This document shows positions 24,863 to 35,835 of a stretch of 64,000 bases of DNA, piece after piece; the stretch's first letter is position 1, and the number at the start of each line of letters is the position of its first letter. The notes under the pieces are model-generated. The model made no database searches and was not told the DNA's origin. It saw nothing but the letters and a program-made list of their open reading frames with translations. The position numbers and the translations under genes are program-made. This stretch comes from Dryococelus australis (taxonomy: Eukaryota; Arthropoda; Insecta; Phasmatodea; Phasmatidae): assembly GCA_029891345.1 (NCBI GenBank), contig CM057002.1, forward strand, positions 21,748,795 through 21,812,794, written 5' to 3'.

Positions 24863-25958
24863 CCTGCTCTACTCCTGCTGGGTCACACGCAGGGTCATAT
24901 TCATTGCATATTGTGCAAAGTAGACGGATAAATTATAAGTCTAATCTTCAAAGGAATTTATATGTACGGCATATAGTTACAATATAACTAAAACCATAGC
25001 AAATTGCTTAGAAGCTGTGGCCTGGGAGATTCCTAAATATAAATAATGCTACGACAATGCAAGCAAAAAGATAATAGGAAACGATAAGATCTGGAAGGGC
25101 CGCAGACTAAGAAGTTCCCAAGAACTATTACATTGTATTTTGCAGTGCATAATGTATGGCGTGGATTAAACAACATTCTAATGATAAGCTCTCTGTTCTA
25201 GTGTCAATCGAAGGCATTTGGAGGGCCAATAATTCCTGATTAATGCGTTCACTCATGGTGCTCATCTGGATTGCGGCATATCTTTGTACTGTAAGGGGAG
25301 AGTGATTGATCCGAATATGGTTTGAACACAAATGTTCAGGCTCACAGTGATTGAGATCGTATGGATTCGAACTATTAAAACAAATCAATTTGTTAGACTG
25401 ACGATTATGTTCTACTTTGCAGTGCTCTTTTTGTTTCATGGTAAACTCATTTTTTTCCACTCCCATGTCGAGGAGTGAATTTCAGACAGTTTTTATGAAC
25501 ATATTAAAAACCACATCACACCAACACGATTTGAGCGATAGTGAAAACTGCTACATTAAATAGGAAATAAAAGGCATGAAATGCACACGACTGGCTGTAT
25601 TTTAGCAGCCAGGAGTTAATTTTGAAACTATGTAGACTGTGTAACATAATGTATAAATTACGCTAGAGTAAGTACTTACAAAACTTCAAAAGCTCAGTTT
25701 CTTTAATTTCTTTTTGAATTGTGTCAGTAATTTCATTGGTAAATATTAAATTTGAGCTTCTCTTGAATTAAATAAGTCGTAATTACAAAAAAAAATTATA
25801 ATTGGTACTACAGATAAGTTACGAGTATTTTTCTCCTGGGTGTCGATGCATGCTTGAACTTACTGTTATGTAAGAAGTATTGACTGCATAATTGTGCAAA
25901 TAGAAATTAATTTCATAATTGAGAAATATTTTTAATTAATTAGAAAATTCTCACTTAC
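24863..25958. other. 3' region of the OATP locus, exon content unresolved
   Basis: This should hold the last OATP exon(s), including membrane segment 12 and the cytoplasmic tail, but none could be shown. A 112-codon minus-strand ORF (25128-25466) is hydrophilic and lacks a good splice acceptor. A possible small exon ending at a GTAAGT donor near 25675 is also unproven. Confidence 0.35.
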
Positions 25959-26060
25959 TTGCAGCTGTTAAATTATAATACCACAAGAACTTGGTTTTGT
26001 CGTAAATCGAGCAGTTTCCTCTAGAGCTACAACTTGTATCCCACACCAGACACGCATAAT
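25959..26060 (-). CDS. OATP (SLCO family) exon, extracellular loop near the C-terminus
   Basis: A 102-bp exon with acceptor TTGTTTACAG before 26060 and donor GTAAGT after 25959. It starts with two bases completing an Asp codon, then encodes YACLVWDTSCSSRGNCSIYD and onward to NLTAA. This matches the OATP segment between membrane segments 11 and 12: the C-L-V-W motif, further paired cysteines, and GNC-x-x-YD, which is highly conserved in the family. OATPs are 12-span plasma-membrane carriers for organic anions such as steroid conjugates and, in insects, ecdysteroids for some members. The upstream exon at 28045 ends one base into the same codon, so the junction reads FGIIV-D-YACLVW in frame. The outgoing phase is one base. 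No stop or frameshift. Confidence 0.9.
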
Positions 26061-27263
26061 CTGTAAACAAGAAAAACTGCTTATTAGCAAGTTTCGTATT
26101 GGCTGCCTGTTGCGATAAATATAGATGAGAAGAACCACAGAGGAAGAGGAAGACTAAGCTGCATGAGACAAATTATCAATGCAATGAAATGTAGCCATAT
26201 ACTTGGATTGATAACAGACATATATATGTGTGTGTATGTAAAGACTGGTGTGCACGTATTCTTAACTCTCCAAAAGCAAACGTTCCCATGCGTATTAGAA
26301 CGACTATTAACCACGTGTTCTAGGGTCGAGTCCCAGATACTACGTAAATGTGTGCCTCGTAACAAAAAGTAAATCCACAGGACGTTCCAAAGTCACATTA
26401 CATATGAAATTTGCAAATTATCATATGTGCCACAAAAGTCGTCATTCAAATAATATATCGATTAGTCTTGTGATTTAGGTAACATGGCACTTGGAAAGCT
26501 GCATTTGTGATACCTGTGCTCGGATTCCTGTTCAAAGGTTTTATGGCATTCAAGTTTATTGCGTACAACGCATGAATGGTGACTTTTGAATCCCCCTTTT
26601 AGAGCAGTATTAAGCTTCCTTCTGAATAATCCTCAGCAAATAGCGGAAAGCATAGACAAAGTGACGGAAACATAAAAAAGCAAAAGGTCATTTTTTTCCA
26701 AAGGGGAATGACCATATTTTGTTTACTCCATCGTATAATACAAGATAAAATAATTTAGGCAATGAGAAAGATATGCAGAAGAATACTCACCTAGGAGTTT
26801 TGTAATTTGTTTAGATCAGAAGAATAATATTTGTGATATCGGCGTTATAATGTGCAAAGATTAATATATTTAAGTTTGAGAAGGAACAATTTTAACATTA
26901 CTAAACATCGTTCTGTTGAAGAAGGTACTTCTATTGTGGCATAATGAGTGCTTCGCTGGAAAACTATGTTTGTAGATGGAAATTTATGCACGAGATCACA
27001 ATGGAAAATTACTTAGGTATTGTTTTCTACTTTAATAAGTATTTAGACGATATTAAAAATAACACGTGTGATGTCTATCCCTATATTAGAATTCTAGAGT
27101 TTTGTTCTGAGTGCAGAAATTTAAAATCCGCTGATTTTTCCTTCCTTAATGCAAAGGAACCAAACAATGCTAGGAATCACAATATTCAGTCACCTAATAG
27201 TCATGTGTTGCACCACGCTGCTGTATTACTTTTTTTACTATCTTACAAAGTGTAGCAAAGAAG
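26061..27263. other. OATP intron, 3' part
   Basis: Intronic on the minus-strand model. The plus-strand ORF at 26944-27255 (103 codons) has no recognisable domain and is treated as chance. Confidence 0.5.
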
Positions 27264-27276
27264 TTTGCATGTAAAG

Positions 27277-27509
27277 TGAGTGAAGAGATTTGGACGGCTC
27301 TTAACATCGAAGTCTTGATTGAGGTGAGTATGGAGCAGCGCCGGAAAGAAAGAGCGGGGGAAACGGGAGATCCCCGAGAAAACCCGCCGATCAATGGCAT
27401 GTCTGTCACGATTCCCACATGCGAAAATCCGGAGTGACCCGGTCGGGTATTGAACCCGGATCGCCTTGGTGGGAGGCGAGCAAGCTAACCGCTCAGCCAC
27501 CGTGGCCCC
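27277..27509 (-). mobile_element. SINE-1 full copy inside an OATP intron
   Basis: Reverse-orientation SINE. The head near 27509 reads CCACGGTGGCTGAGCGGTTA, the B box GGTTCAATACC lies near 27450, and the tail AAATCTCTTCACTCA ends at 27277. TSD TTTGCATGTAAAG (27264-27276) against TTTGCACGTAAAG (27510-27522), 12 of 13. It has the same orientation as the OATP gene. Confidence 0.92.
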
Positions 27510-28044
27510 ATTTGCACGTAAAGAATACGTCAAACAAGATGAACCGTTATCTTCAAAAGGAAACAGACTTTTTTTTCTAAGGGATCCGATCATTCTATGT
27601 AACTCTGCTCTGTAAAAATGTGTTTATGCTTGCACAAAGAATTCTTCTGTAAACAGTTGCGAAATACGTTTTCATAACACTACAAATAAAATAATTTAAA
27701 TGTCTTAAAACCTTAAAGTGAAATGTGTAAAGCTAATGTTGATGTTGATCGAGTAAGTGTTGTACACTTCAAGTTTTTCTAAACATTGTGCTGCATAAAG
27801 GATTTCGTATGTTGTAAACATACGATACTTCAGGTGTAGACTTACAAGCAAGTATTTGAAAATTAGTTCCAAAGAATTATCTGTAACAAGTACATCTTTT
27901 TTTATTACTGTGTTCTGTAATTATTTGGTAATGGCAATTTGTTCCATTAAAATAACACGGAAGAAAGGTAATTTTCATGCAGAGCGCTGGTAAAAAACTT
28001 CACATGACTTGTCAGTTTTCATCGTATTATTAAAATGAACTCAC

Positions 28045-28148
28045 CAACTATAATACCGAAAATTATTGGTCCAGGAAGCAATCCGAAAAGTGTAACCACC
28101 AACATATTGAAACCCTGGGCGATAGACTTGTCCTTTTGCTCCACGCAC
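28045..28148 (-). CDS. OATP (SLCO family) exon, membrane segment 11
   Basis: A 104-bp exon with acceptor TATGTCTGTCTGCAG before 28148 and donor GTGAGT after 28045. It encodes CVEQKDKSIAQGF, then a hydrophobic stretch to LPGPIIFGIIV. The family pattern here is RCV-x-x-x-x-KS-A-G, a membrane helix, and a P-x-P-I-x-FG motif, all present. Incoming phase: the first base G completes the Arg codon expected before CV. Outgoing phase: one base, compatible with the 26060 exon. The exon preceding it is not visible; the scaffold gap starts about 210 bp upstream on the gene strand. Confidence 0.9.
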
Positions 28149-28359
28149 CTGCAGACAGACATAAGATACAAATCAATAGTTGGTAAATTAAATAGAAGCC
28201 ACAAGTCTACACGTCAGGTATAATTACGCTTCTGAAATGAACTGGGTTTCTTGAAGGTGTCATGTAATGGCTTACAAAGGTTTTCATTTTCTGTCTCAAT
28301 ATTTTAGTGTTCTTCGATTCTTGTCTGGCAATGCGAAGCAACGCTCGTTGAGGTGTCAA

Positions 28360-28459
28360 NNNNNNNNNNNNNNNNNNNNNNNNNNNNNNNNNNNNNNNNN
28401 NNNNNNNNNNNNNNNNNNNNNNNNNNNNNNNNNNNNNNNNNNNNNNNNNNNNNNNNNNN
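28360..28459. other. Assembly gap (100 N) within the OATP locus
   Basis: A 100-N placeholder. It lies between the N-terminal and C-terminal OATP exons, so missing exons may sit in it. Confidence 0.99.
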
Positions 28460-29934
28460 ATTACTTAAATTTAATTCAGACCAAACCAAACAATTTAAAT
28501 GTAAACCAAATATCAACCAAAACTTAACGTTCTAGTAGTGGTGAAGATATCATTAGGCTAGACTGCTAATTCTTATAAAAATGTCAGGAAATTTATTGCA
28601 TAAGGCTTTGCTTTTAAAATAACTCGATTTAACTTTTTTTTACAAATCAAATTCAGTTATCTTGACAGTGTGTTCACATGGTTGTTGTTGTGGCAGCGTA
28701 GTGGTTTGACTAACGGGACCATTATCACTCGTATTTAAATCCCGCTCTAAGACAAGATATAAAAAAAATTATCTTGCAAACTCCTACATAGAGTAAACAA
28801 AATATTGCTTTTTGTTATCACTTTATATCCTGTAAATAGACGAAAGATAACAGGAAATTTATAGAGAGCTTCCGTGAGTTCGAAAATTGTTTTGGGAAGC
28901 TTATGGTAATTTTTTTCCTAGTAGTTCTCCGTAATTTCACTAAGGGTTTTCTAACAATGTACATTAGGGAAATACACGTTAGGAATACACAGTTAATTTT
29001 TAACCAGTTGTCCAATGTGATATTGCGGTTCAAGGAATAAAATCAGTTGCAAAATTAGCACACTATAGCAATAATTTTTCATCGGACATTGTTTTTGAAA
29101 TATAACAATTTTCGGGCATAGAATCTAGTGTACTGGATTTTATATGACAGTATATAATCGGTGATACCTTTATATGAATGTTTTTTTGCTCATCAACACA
29201 AAAGTCAGGATTAAAAAATGTTTCTGTTCCGCTGGAGTTTACTGGAATCTAATTAAAATTAATTCAATTAGCTAGCATTGCAATTTGTACGATTAAAAAT
29301 ATTATTTTTAATAATGTCTCACATGCACACGATGGATTTAAAACATTTTACCTATTGCTGTGATCTAACAAAGCTTTTTCCTGTGGTTGGCTGGAAACCA
29401 CCCCAACCACGACAATAGTGAAGACGAGGACACGAGCAGCGAGATATTATTAAAACCGACATTCGTAACAATCTGGGGCCACGTATTTAGCACGCGCGGA
29501 GGACTGAAGCAGGGCCTGTCGCTGACCTGCTGCCAGACAGCTGCCACCTGACTACGCGCTGCAAGAGGACGTTCTGTTGCCGCCGATTCCGATATTTCTT
29601 CACGCAGCATTCGGCATCATTAACAAGGTGATATCGTTCCAGAGTGTAACTGCAGATACGTTATTAGACATTGATATCATGGCTGATAATAACTGAGTTA
29701 ATTAAATCAATCAACTCCCCCGCTTTAAAGTAAGGTAAAGATTGTACAAGTTGTGTCAATTGTATTGTGTCCTATATAAAGAGATTAGACATGACATTGT
29801 CTTTAATTTAAAGCTACACCTTTAGGAATGCTTTACCATGTGTTTACACTTATCCCCTTTTGAGTGCATGGCCTCCCTCCTTAAGGAAGGGCCACAACAC
29901 TATGTAACAACACGATAATTGTTACAGAGTTAAT
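28460..29934. other. OATP locus interior, no exon recognised
   Basis: AT-rich, apart from a GC-rich patch at about 29380-29600 whose minus-strand ORF has no OATP similarity. A degenerate tRNA-like head may lie at about 28690-28760. Confidence 0.45.
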
Positions 29935-30430
29935 GTGCGACTTCATTGGCCAACAGTCAACTGTAAACGTGGGAAAGTATAGTAAGTGTGTGTGGTGTAA
30001 CCAGAACCAATAGGATGAAGGTAAGTGGAAATACAAAGATCAACACAACTTATATTGCTAGAGACACCCTAATTTCCCAAAAAGATTTCCGTTCATGCTA
30101 CATTTCAATATCCTACAGGTGTACCAGCAGTTTCCTTTGCTTATTGCCAACGCGCCTGTGTGAAAATACATTTTCTCACATGACTGACCAATCAGCATTA
30201 GATTACCCCGATACTGTACATTTGTGATTCGCAGACAGACACCTAAGATGCATAAGACCTAGGTTGTCCAATCACGATGGTGGATCTGAGTTAACGTGGT
30301 ATGAAGAGCAACTCGTCTGAGATTTTTTTCGCGAAATGCGGGTGTCCTTAGATATTGCTGTAGTGGAGAATATAGGTAGCTCACTTCCACTTTGTCCTTA
30401 GTGCCAGTAAATTTGTACCATCTTCAAGTG
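29935..30430 (+). repeat. Dispersed repeat D, copy 1, split by a MITE
   Basis: The flanks 29935-30058 and 30351-30430 are together collinear with about 51060-51260: shared GTGTAACCAGAACCAATAGG-like sequence, GTAAGTGGAA, and GAGCTCACTTC...CCTGTAAATTTGT. Removing the MITE at 30059-30350 restores continuity. Confidence 0.75.
30059..30350 (+). mobile_element. hAT-like MITE family A, copy inside repeat D
   Basis: A 292-bp element with ends TAGAGACACCCTAATTTCCC and (reverse complement) TAAGGACACCCGCATTTCGC. TSD TATATTGC (30051-30058) against GATATTGC (30351-30358), 7 of 8. The empty site is preserved at about 51183 (GATATTGTTGCAGTGG). Confidence 0.9.
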
Positions 30431-30705
30431 TTTATTGTTTGGATGTTGCCTGTTTTATCACATCCAGGCCCATCCTAAATAATTATGCCGAATAACGGTT
30501 AGGCTGCAGGCTGGGAAGTTAGTTACTAGGTGCTGGTTGAATAATGTAGTTCTGACATCTTGGTAGTGAGAGACTCCATTTTGATGGCGTATGTGGCTGG
30601 AGTTCATGGAGTAAGTGACTATCTCACCACTGTATAGTTAAGTATTCTATAGTGACAACTTGTTCACACATCAGCTCCTGTTGACTTACTTGCCAAGCGA
30701 ACGGG

Positions 30706-30957
30706 TAGGGTCACCTATATTCCGCTAAGAGATTTCACAACTAGTTGTACTCCAAATCACGTTAGTTCAGAACCAATATCGCTGGTTGGATGGTTTTAAC
30801 TCGCATGCTTCAAAAGTGTGCTTCACAGCCAATAATGGACGTTCAGTTTCATGGTAACTTTATTCTGATTGGCCGAAGGAAATGTGCAAGCTTGCACGTA
30901 TGACATTGAAGTCTATCCTCAGCGTAGATCTTCTCGCGATAAAACTACTGGCCACAC
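30706..30957 (-). mobile_element. hAT-like MITE family A, reverse and degenerate copy
   Basis: Reads as the reverse complement of family A: TAGGGTCACC at the left, ACTAGTTGTACTCCAAATCA, GTTGGATGGTTTTAACTCGC and TCTGATTGGCC. The right end is eroded (TTCTCGCGATAAAACTACTG). Candidate TSD CGAACGGG (30698-30705) against CGATGAGG (30958-30965), 5 of 8. Confidence 0.65.
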
Positions 30958-30965
30958 CGATGAGG

Positions 30966-31886
30966 AATGTTTCGCAGCACGCAACAGCTTACTCAAGAAC
31001 CTCGTGTAGCCAATCAGCAAGTGCGTAAGCTCACGTCGAAGGAACCACCTCGCAATTTCTTTTCAGAGCAATTCGAGTGTCCAGTGCATCATGAGTATGT
31101 ACATAACTCTATAACGGCGGCGTTAGGTGAACTGTTGCAAGGTAAGCTGTATTTTGCTTTTTGCTCTGTACTGTATCTAATCATTTGTTAGTTTACACAT
31201 AGGACAATTTAACATAGTAGTGCAGTTGGCGAAACAGCACATGTGTTTGATTATGTTCTCTCCGCCCTCTCGTGAGTGGCCGCAGTACGTTGAGTTTCTC
31301 CTGGTTCCACTCTGGTTACTGGTTCATGCTGCGTGTGCTGAGTGTGTCCACCACTGAGAAAGCACCAACTAACCTTGCAAAACTTCACCACACACCTCTG
31401 ATCTATAGGATGTTCATGGTAAGCTGAGCAATTTCGAAAGCCCTATCTAAAAATCTACTTGTATGTACATTGTCTATTCTGCTGCCACATGTGCATTTAA
31501 TATTGGCATGTGCCTTATCACTGTTTTCACGCATCTGTCAAGTGTTAGTGTGAAAATGTTACAAAAATAAATATTTTACTATTTCATTCTTACACTTATA
31601 TGAATTCTGAAAAAACGTAAAAATTATTTTATTATTCTCGACTGTTTAATTAACCCATTTAATTCAACAATATACATGGAACAAAGTTTTGTGTGTCGTT
31701 GCCAACTTTATTAGTCTCATCCCAGTAGGCGTGTCCTTTAAAAAAATGTAGTTTGGAATAGCGCCATTTTTCAAAGATTGATTTCAAATGTGTCCAATCA
31801 GCCATGAACAGTCTATAGATAGTGTAGTGTTTGAACCATTATGGGCTAATATTTTACTGACGAGCGAAATAAATTTCAACACTGAC
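30966..31886. other. OATP locus interior, no exon recognised
   Basis: No plausible OATP exon was found. About 30966-31050 has some similarity to 3690-3770 (TTTCGCAGCA...AGCCAATCAG), suggesting another old dispersed repeat. Confidence 0.4.
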
Positions 31887-32082
31887 TCATGGTGCGGCTG
31901 GAAATCTTGAAGCGTTTCTCGAGCATGGTTAAGGTGGAGATATTGTAGCTGCCCTTCATGCCGTGTAGCACACCCATCATGCTGAAGATGACGATGTAGC
32001 AAGTGGTGTTAGCCAGTCTCTGCAGCCATCTCGGCCGGAATCTCCACAGGCCGCATAAGCGCAGATCGGAGTGCTTCATATC
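31887..32082 (-). CDS. OATP (SLCO family) N-terminal exon with membrane segment 1
   Basis: A 196-bp exon with acceptor TTTCTGTGTTGTCTGCAG before 32082 and a likely donor GTCAGT after 31887. It opens in phase 0 with DMKHSDLRLCGLWRF, then RPRWLQRLANTTCYIVIF, membrane segment 1, and ends LEKRFKISSRTM plus one base. The pattern C-G-L..P-x-WLQR-x-A, a hydrophobic helix with GxxxG-like spacing, and (L/I)EKR(F/Y)-x-(I/L)-x-S is the hallmark N-terminus of OATPs. The initiator exon is not identified; a decayed Gypsy element lies just upstream at 32.3-35.8 kb, so either intron 1 is long or the start lies beyond 36 kb. No stops within the exon. Confidence 0.88.
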
Positions 32083-32267
32083 CTGCAGACAACACAGAAA
32101 CAATATACGGTAAGTTCCAAAATATGAGGAATGTTATCGAGGAGTGAATCCCCCAAAAAATAACACAATATGTTTCTGTAAACATATTGTTACATGTCGA
32201 TTGTCTTTACCATTGAATTTGGCCCGCCCCTCGCAAGCAAGTGGAAGAGAAGGACAGAGTATTGATA
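32083..32267. other. OATP intron or upstream flank
   Basis: No features beyond the splice acceptor of the neighbouring exon. Confidence 0.5.
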
Positions 32268-32500
32268 TTATAGTGGGTGGCAATTTAATTTAATGATTTT
32301 AATGGCAAGCGAGCTATAATCCTACCAGTGTTTTGAGTTATGAAGACATTCTTCCGCGATAACTCAAGGGCGGCACACCACTCCAGATCTTCGGAGGATA
32401 CGATACTTGCATTTATCTGAAGAATGCTCTACATTACTGCCCTCATTCTCTCAGCATGACTTGGGGTGTGTTGAGTAGGAATCGAAAGAATATCTTCAAC
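32268..32500 (+). repeat. Probable 5' LTR of the Gypsy element (diverged)
   Basis: Direct-repeat partner of 35622-35835. Shared blocks are GCGAGCTATAATCCTACCAG, GAGTTATGAA, TTTATCTGAAGAATGCTCT and CTCATTCTCTCAGC. Position before gag and after pol supports an LTR reading. Exact ends, a TG...CA rule and a primer-binding site could not be shown. Confidence 0.6.
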
Positions 32501-32639
32501 AACTAAGTTCAATATCACCACACCAGCAGCCAATATCACAGTTATCACAGTTGAAACAATACAGCAGCCACGCAGGAGAGCAAGATCTGCAGCATAGGTA
32601 CCACACAGCCAGGGGTGGGGAAGGGGGTCTCAATTAAGC

Positions 32640-35560
32640 TCGCGCCTTACGATGACCAGATTTTTGGCGGGAGTATCAACATCAGTTGGAAATAGTCGCT
32701 ACCCTGAATGGCTGGTCAGACGAACAGCGGGCTTACTGCCTCGCTGCTGTACTTAGAGGGACCATATTGAGCATACTACAATTTCTGCAAGAGCAACATC
32801 GACTGGAATACCCCACATTGGAGTCGGCCTTGCAGCTACGTTTCGGCGACCAGTACTTCCAAAATGCCCACCATGCCCATCTCCAGAGCCTCACCCATTG
32901 ACCAGGGGAGCCACTGCAAGAACTATGGCAAGACATTTAGTGGCTTTCCCGCCTATCTCTAGTTGAGTGCCCGAAAGAGGCATGCAACATCATCGCAGTC
33001 GGCTTCTTCGTCGATGCCATCGCCGACACAGAGTTACAGCAAGTGGTGTATCTGGGTGCACCCCACAACATGCAGGACGCCCTGACCCAAACACTGTTGG
33101 TAGAGTCAGCAAAATAGGGAGCAGCACCCTGGCGTCATGTACAGGCAGTGATGCTGAAATAAGATGACGACGATAGCATGTAGAAGACACTTAAGGAGTT
33201 GTATACGGCTGTGACGGACATCGCTTCGAGGGTCTGTGATACAGAGATTCGCGGCCCCCACTTCAAAAGACTGAGTGTTGGTTATGTGGATAGCTGAGGT
33301 ACCTTAAAGCCTAGTCCCCCAACAGCCACAGCAGTGGCAACAGAAACAGCAGCAAGAAAATAGGATTCATGTGACAGGATGAGAATAAAGCACACTCGGA
33401 AAAACACGTAAATATCCATTTAAAGAGGCGAATGTCGGTGACTTCTGGATGGAAGATCCTAATGTTCTTACGTATTCTGTTCTTGAAACAGGGTTGTAAT
33501 GCGATGCTGGTGGAGGGGAGCCAGATTGATGTTCCTTGCAAGTTCTTCGTCGACAATGGGGCGACCATAACACTAGTAAGACCAGACACCCTCAGGCATT
33601 CCTACGATTGCCCAATGATAGTATAGAATGCTTCTATTTGACTATAGTAAGAGGTGAGACCACACCGGTTAGAGGTAAGAGGAAAGTGCTCTTGAAGCTT
33701 GGTGTTCTTAGCATAGATCACGAGGTTTACACAGAAGAAATAGAGGATGAAGGTCTTGTGGGGCTTGATGTACCATTATTGGCTAGGCTGTTGCATCGAT
33801 ATTCGACTTTTTGTTCTATGGATAAGCAGCACAGAGTTTTTTGTGTCAAAACAGCATGATTTGACCTCTCCAATTAGCTTCCCAGTTGTATGTGGTCAAA
33901 TTACTGTGCTGCCCACTTATAGTGGAATTGTCATTACAGGAAGATGATAATGAATGTTTGTCAGACTTTTGGGTCTAATTAAGCTAATAGAGAGGATAAA
34001 GATCTTGCCAGGTAAAGTTTTTGTAGCATGGACTTTGGTTTTTCTAATCTGATAGTTTTACATTTAGAATGATAACATTTTCCGATTGTGAAATTCGTCT
34101 TGAGGATGGGGCAGTGATAGGTGTTTGCAAGCAGGTCACACAGATAATTCCAAATGTTCCAAAAATTCTGGAGTTGAACAATCATAATGTGTTCTACCAG
34201 GAGTACTGGATGAACTACTAGTACTAACAAAAGAAAATTTTTCTGGCACCAGGAGAAGGATGTCTGCGAATTACTGCAGAGAAATGGGGTTGAATTTTCC
34301 TGTGGACTAAACGAACTTGGAATGTCTAATGTGACCTGACACCACATTGATACAGGAGATACCAGGCCCATAAAGCAGCCACCAAGACGACTGTTATTTG
34401 CTTTTCAAGTTTAGGTAATTCTGAAGAAAATGAAGGCTCTAGATGTTATAAAACTATCAATTAGTCCATGGCCATCCATTATAGTTCTTTTAAAAAGAAT
34501 GATGCTCACTAAGGTTATGCATAGATTATCACCATCTAAATAATGTGACAAAGAAATTCTCTTATCCACTTCAAAGAATAGATGACACATTGAATAGCCT
34601 AGTACTCACAGTCGATTTCTACTTTGGTCATTAAGAGTGGGTATTGGCAGTGCGAGGTGGCTCCAGATGACCAAGAAAAAACTGCATTTTGTGTCCAAAG
34701 GAAACGCATCTGACAGTTAAAAGTTATGCCTTTTGGGCTACGTAATGCTCTTGCCACCATCGAATGCCTGATGTAAAATGTTTTGCCTTTAGATATTTGT
34801 AAGGTTTAGCTTGTTGCCATTGTTGTGATAAATAGGATATTACAAGAACACCTGTCATGACTAAAATCTGTATTCCAGAATTTGGCTGCAGCCAACATGA
34901 AACTGGTTTCTAGGATTTGCCACCTGTTCTAAAATAAATTTAATTTCTTGGAACATTTATTGCCGGCCCATGGACTCGAAACAGACCACGGTAAGAGCAA
35001 ATAAATAAGAAATTGGCCTACACCAACTAACAAAACTGAAGTGCCTAATTTTCTGGGATTATGTGCCTATTGGCATCGATTTGTACCCGGTTTCACAACG
35101 ATCACCAAGTCTCTACATGAACTGACTGAAGAAAAAAGAAAATTTCATTGGACCACTGAGTGTGAAGTTGATTTAAGTAAGCTAAAGGAATTACTGATAT
35201 CTCCCGAAAAGTGAGTGCCTTTTCATCTTGGATACTGATGCCAGAAATTTAGGCAATGGAGCTGTTATCTCAGGTTCGAGATGGGAAGGAAAGAACACTA
35301 GAATACTTAAGTAAGTAATTGCATAAGCATGAGATAAATTACTGTATTACATCTAGAGAGATTCTGGTTATGATGAAAGCAATTTAACACTTCCACCCCT
35401 ACCTTTACAGTAGGCATTTTATTCTAAGAAACGACCATGCTTCGTTGCGCTGGCTACTAAATTTCAAGAACCCCGAAGGTCCGGATGTTGCAGAGTCTGT
35501 TACGGACGAACATGTTTGAGGAGGGAGCAGTGTTTTAATTCGCTGGTCTGTGCTGCTGAC
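32640..35560 (+). pseudogene. Decayed Gypsy (Ty3-like) retrotransposon gag-pol
   Basis: Plus-strand fragments follow Ty3/Gypsy order. Gag: about 32686-33117 in one frame (LNGWSDEQRAYCLAAVLRG and FVDAIADTELQQ), broken by stops at 32899, 32938 and 33115. Aspartic protease: about 33530-33590, VDNGATITLV, where the usual D-T/S-G-A core reads DNGA. Reverse transcriptase: about 34560-34760, including EVAPDDQEKTAFC and MPFGLRNALAT; the YxDD catalytic box is not recognisable downstream. RNase H: about 35130-35290 with DTDARNLGNGAVIS, then HASLRWLLNFKNPEG near 35440. Integrase and env were not found. Stops and frameshifts throughout mean it cannot be functional. It lies antisense to the OATP gene. Confidence 0.88.
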
Positions 35561-35621
35561 CTTGTACCGCCCTGTGTGAGCAACCACTAGAGAAGGACAT
35601 TGTAGTCATATGATTCTGGGG

Positions 35622-35835
35622 TGGTAATTCAGTGGAATGTTTCGAATGAAGAGCGAGCAATAATACTACCAGCGTTTGGAGTTATGAATGCATTATGCTG
35701 CAAGAACCTTTTCGCAGCTTGCTGCTCCTGACCTGCGGCGGATAGAATTTCTGCCTTTATCTGAAGAATGCTCTGGATTACTGATCTCATTCTCTCAGCT
35801 TGACCCGGGTTGCGTTGAACATTCCAGATGACCAG
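35622..35835 (+). repeat. Probable 3' LTR of the Gypsy element (diverged)
   Basis: Related to 32268-32500 in direct orientation (GCGAGCAATAATACTACCAG; TTTATCTGAAGAATGCTCT; CTCATTCTCTCAGC). The two differ markedly, indicating an old insertion. Confidence 0.6.

Noticed and set aside
25128..25466. 112-codon minus-strand ORF as the OATP cytoplasmic tail exon
   Set aside because: Right strand and place, but no pyrimidine tract or convincing acceptor, no membrane segment 12 before it, and tails are not conserved enough to recognise.
25470..25560. Possible OATP membrane segment 12 exon on the minus strand
   Set aside because: A faintly similar reading requires passing through two stop codons; too weak to call.
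26944..27255. 103-codon plus-strand ORF as a gene within the OATP intron
   Set aside because: No domain, AT-rich codon composition like the surroundings, and no flanking signals.
29365..29610. Core OATP exon in the GC-rich patch
   Set aside because: The open frame has no OATP motifs and no matching splice phases.
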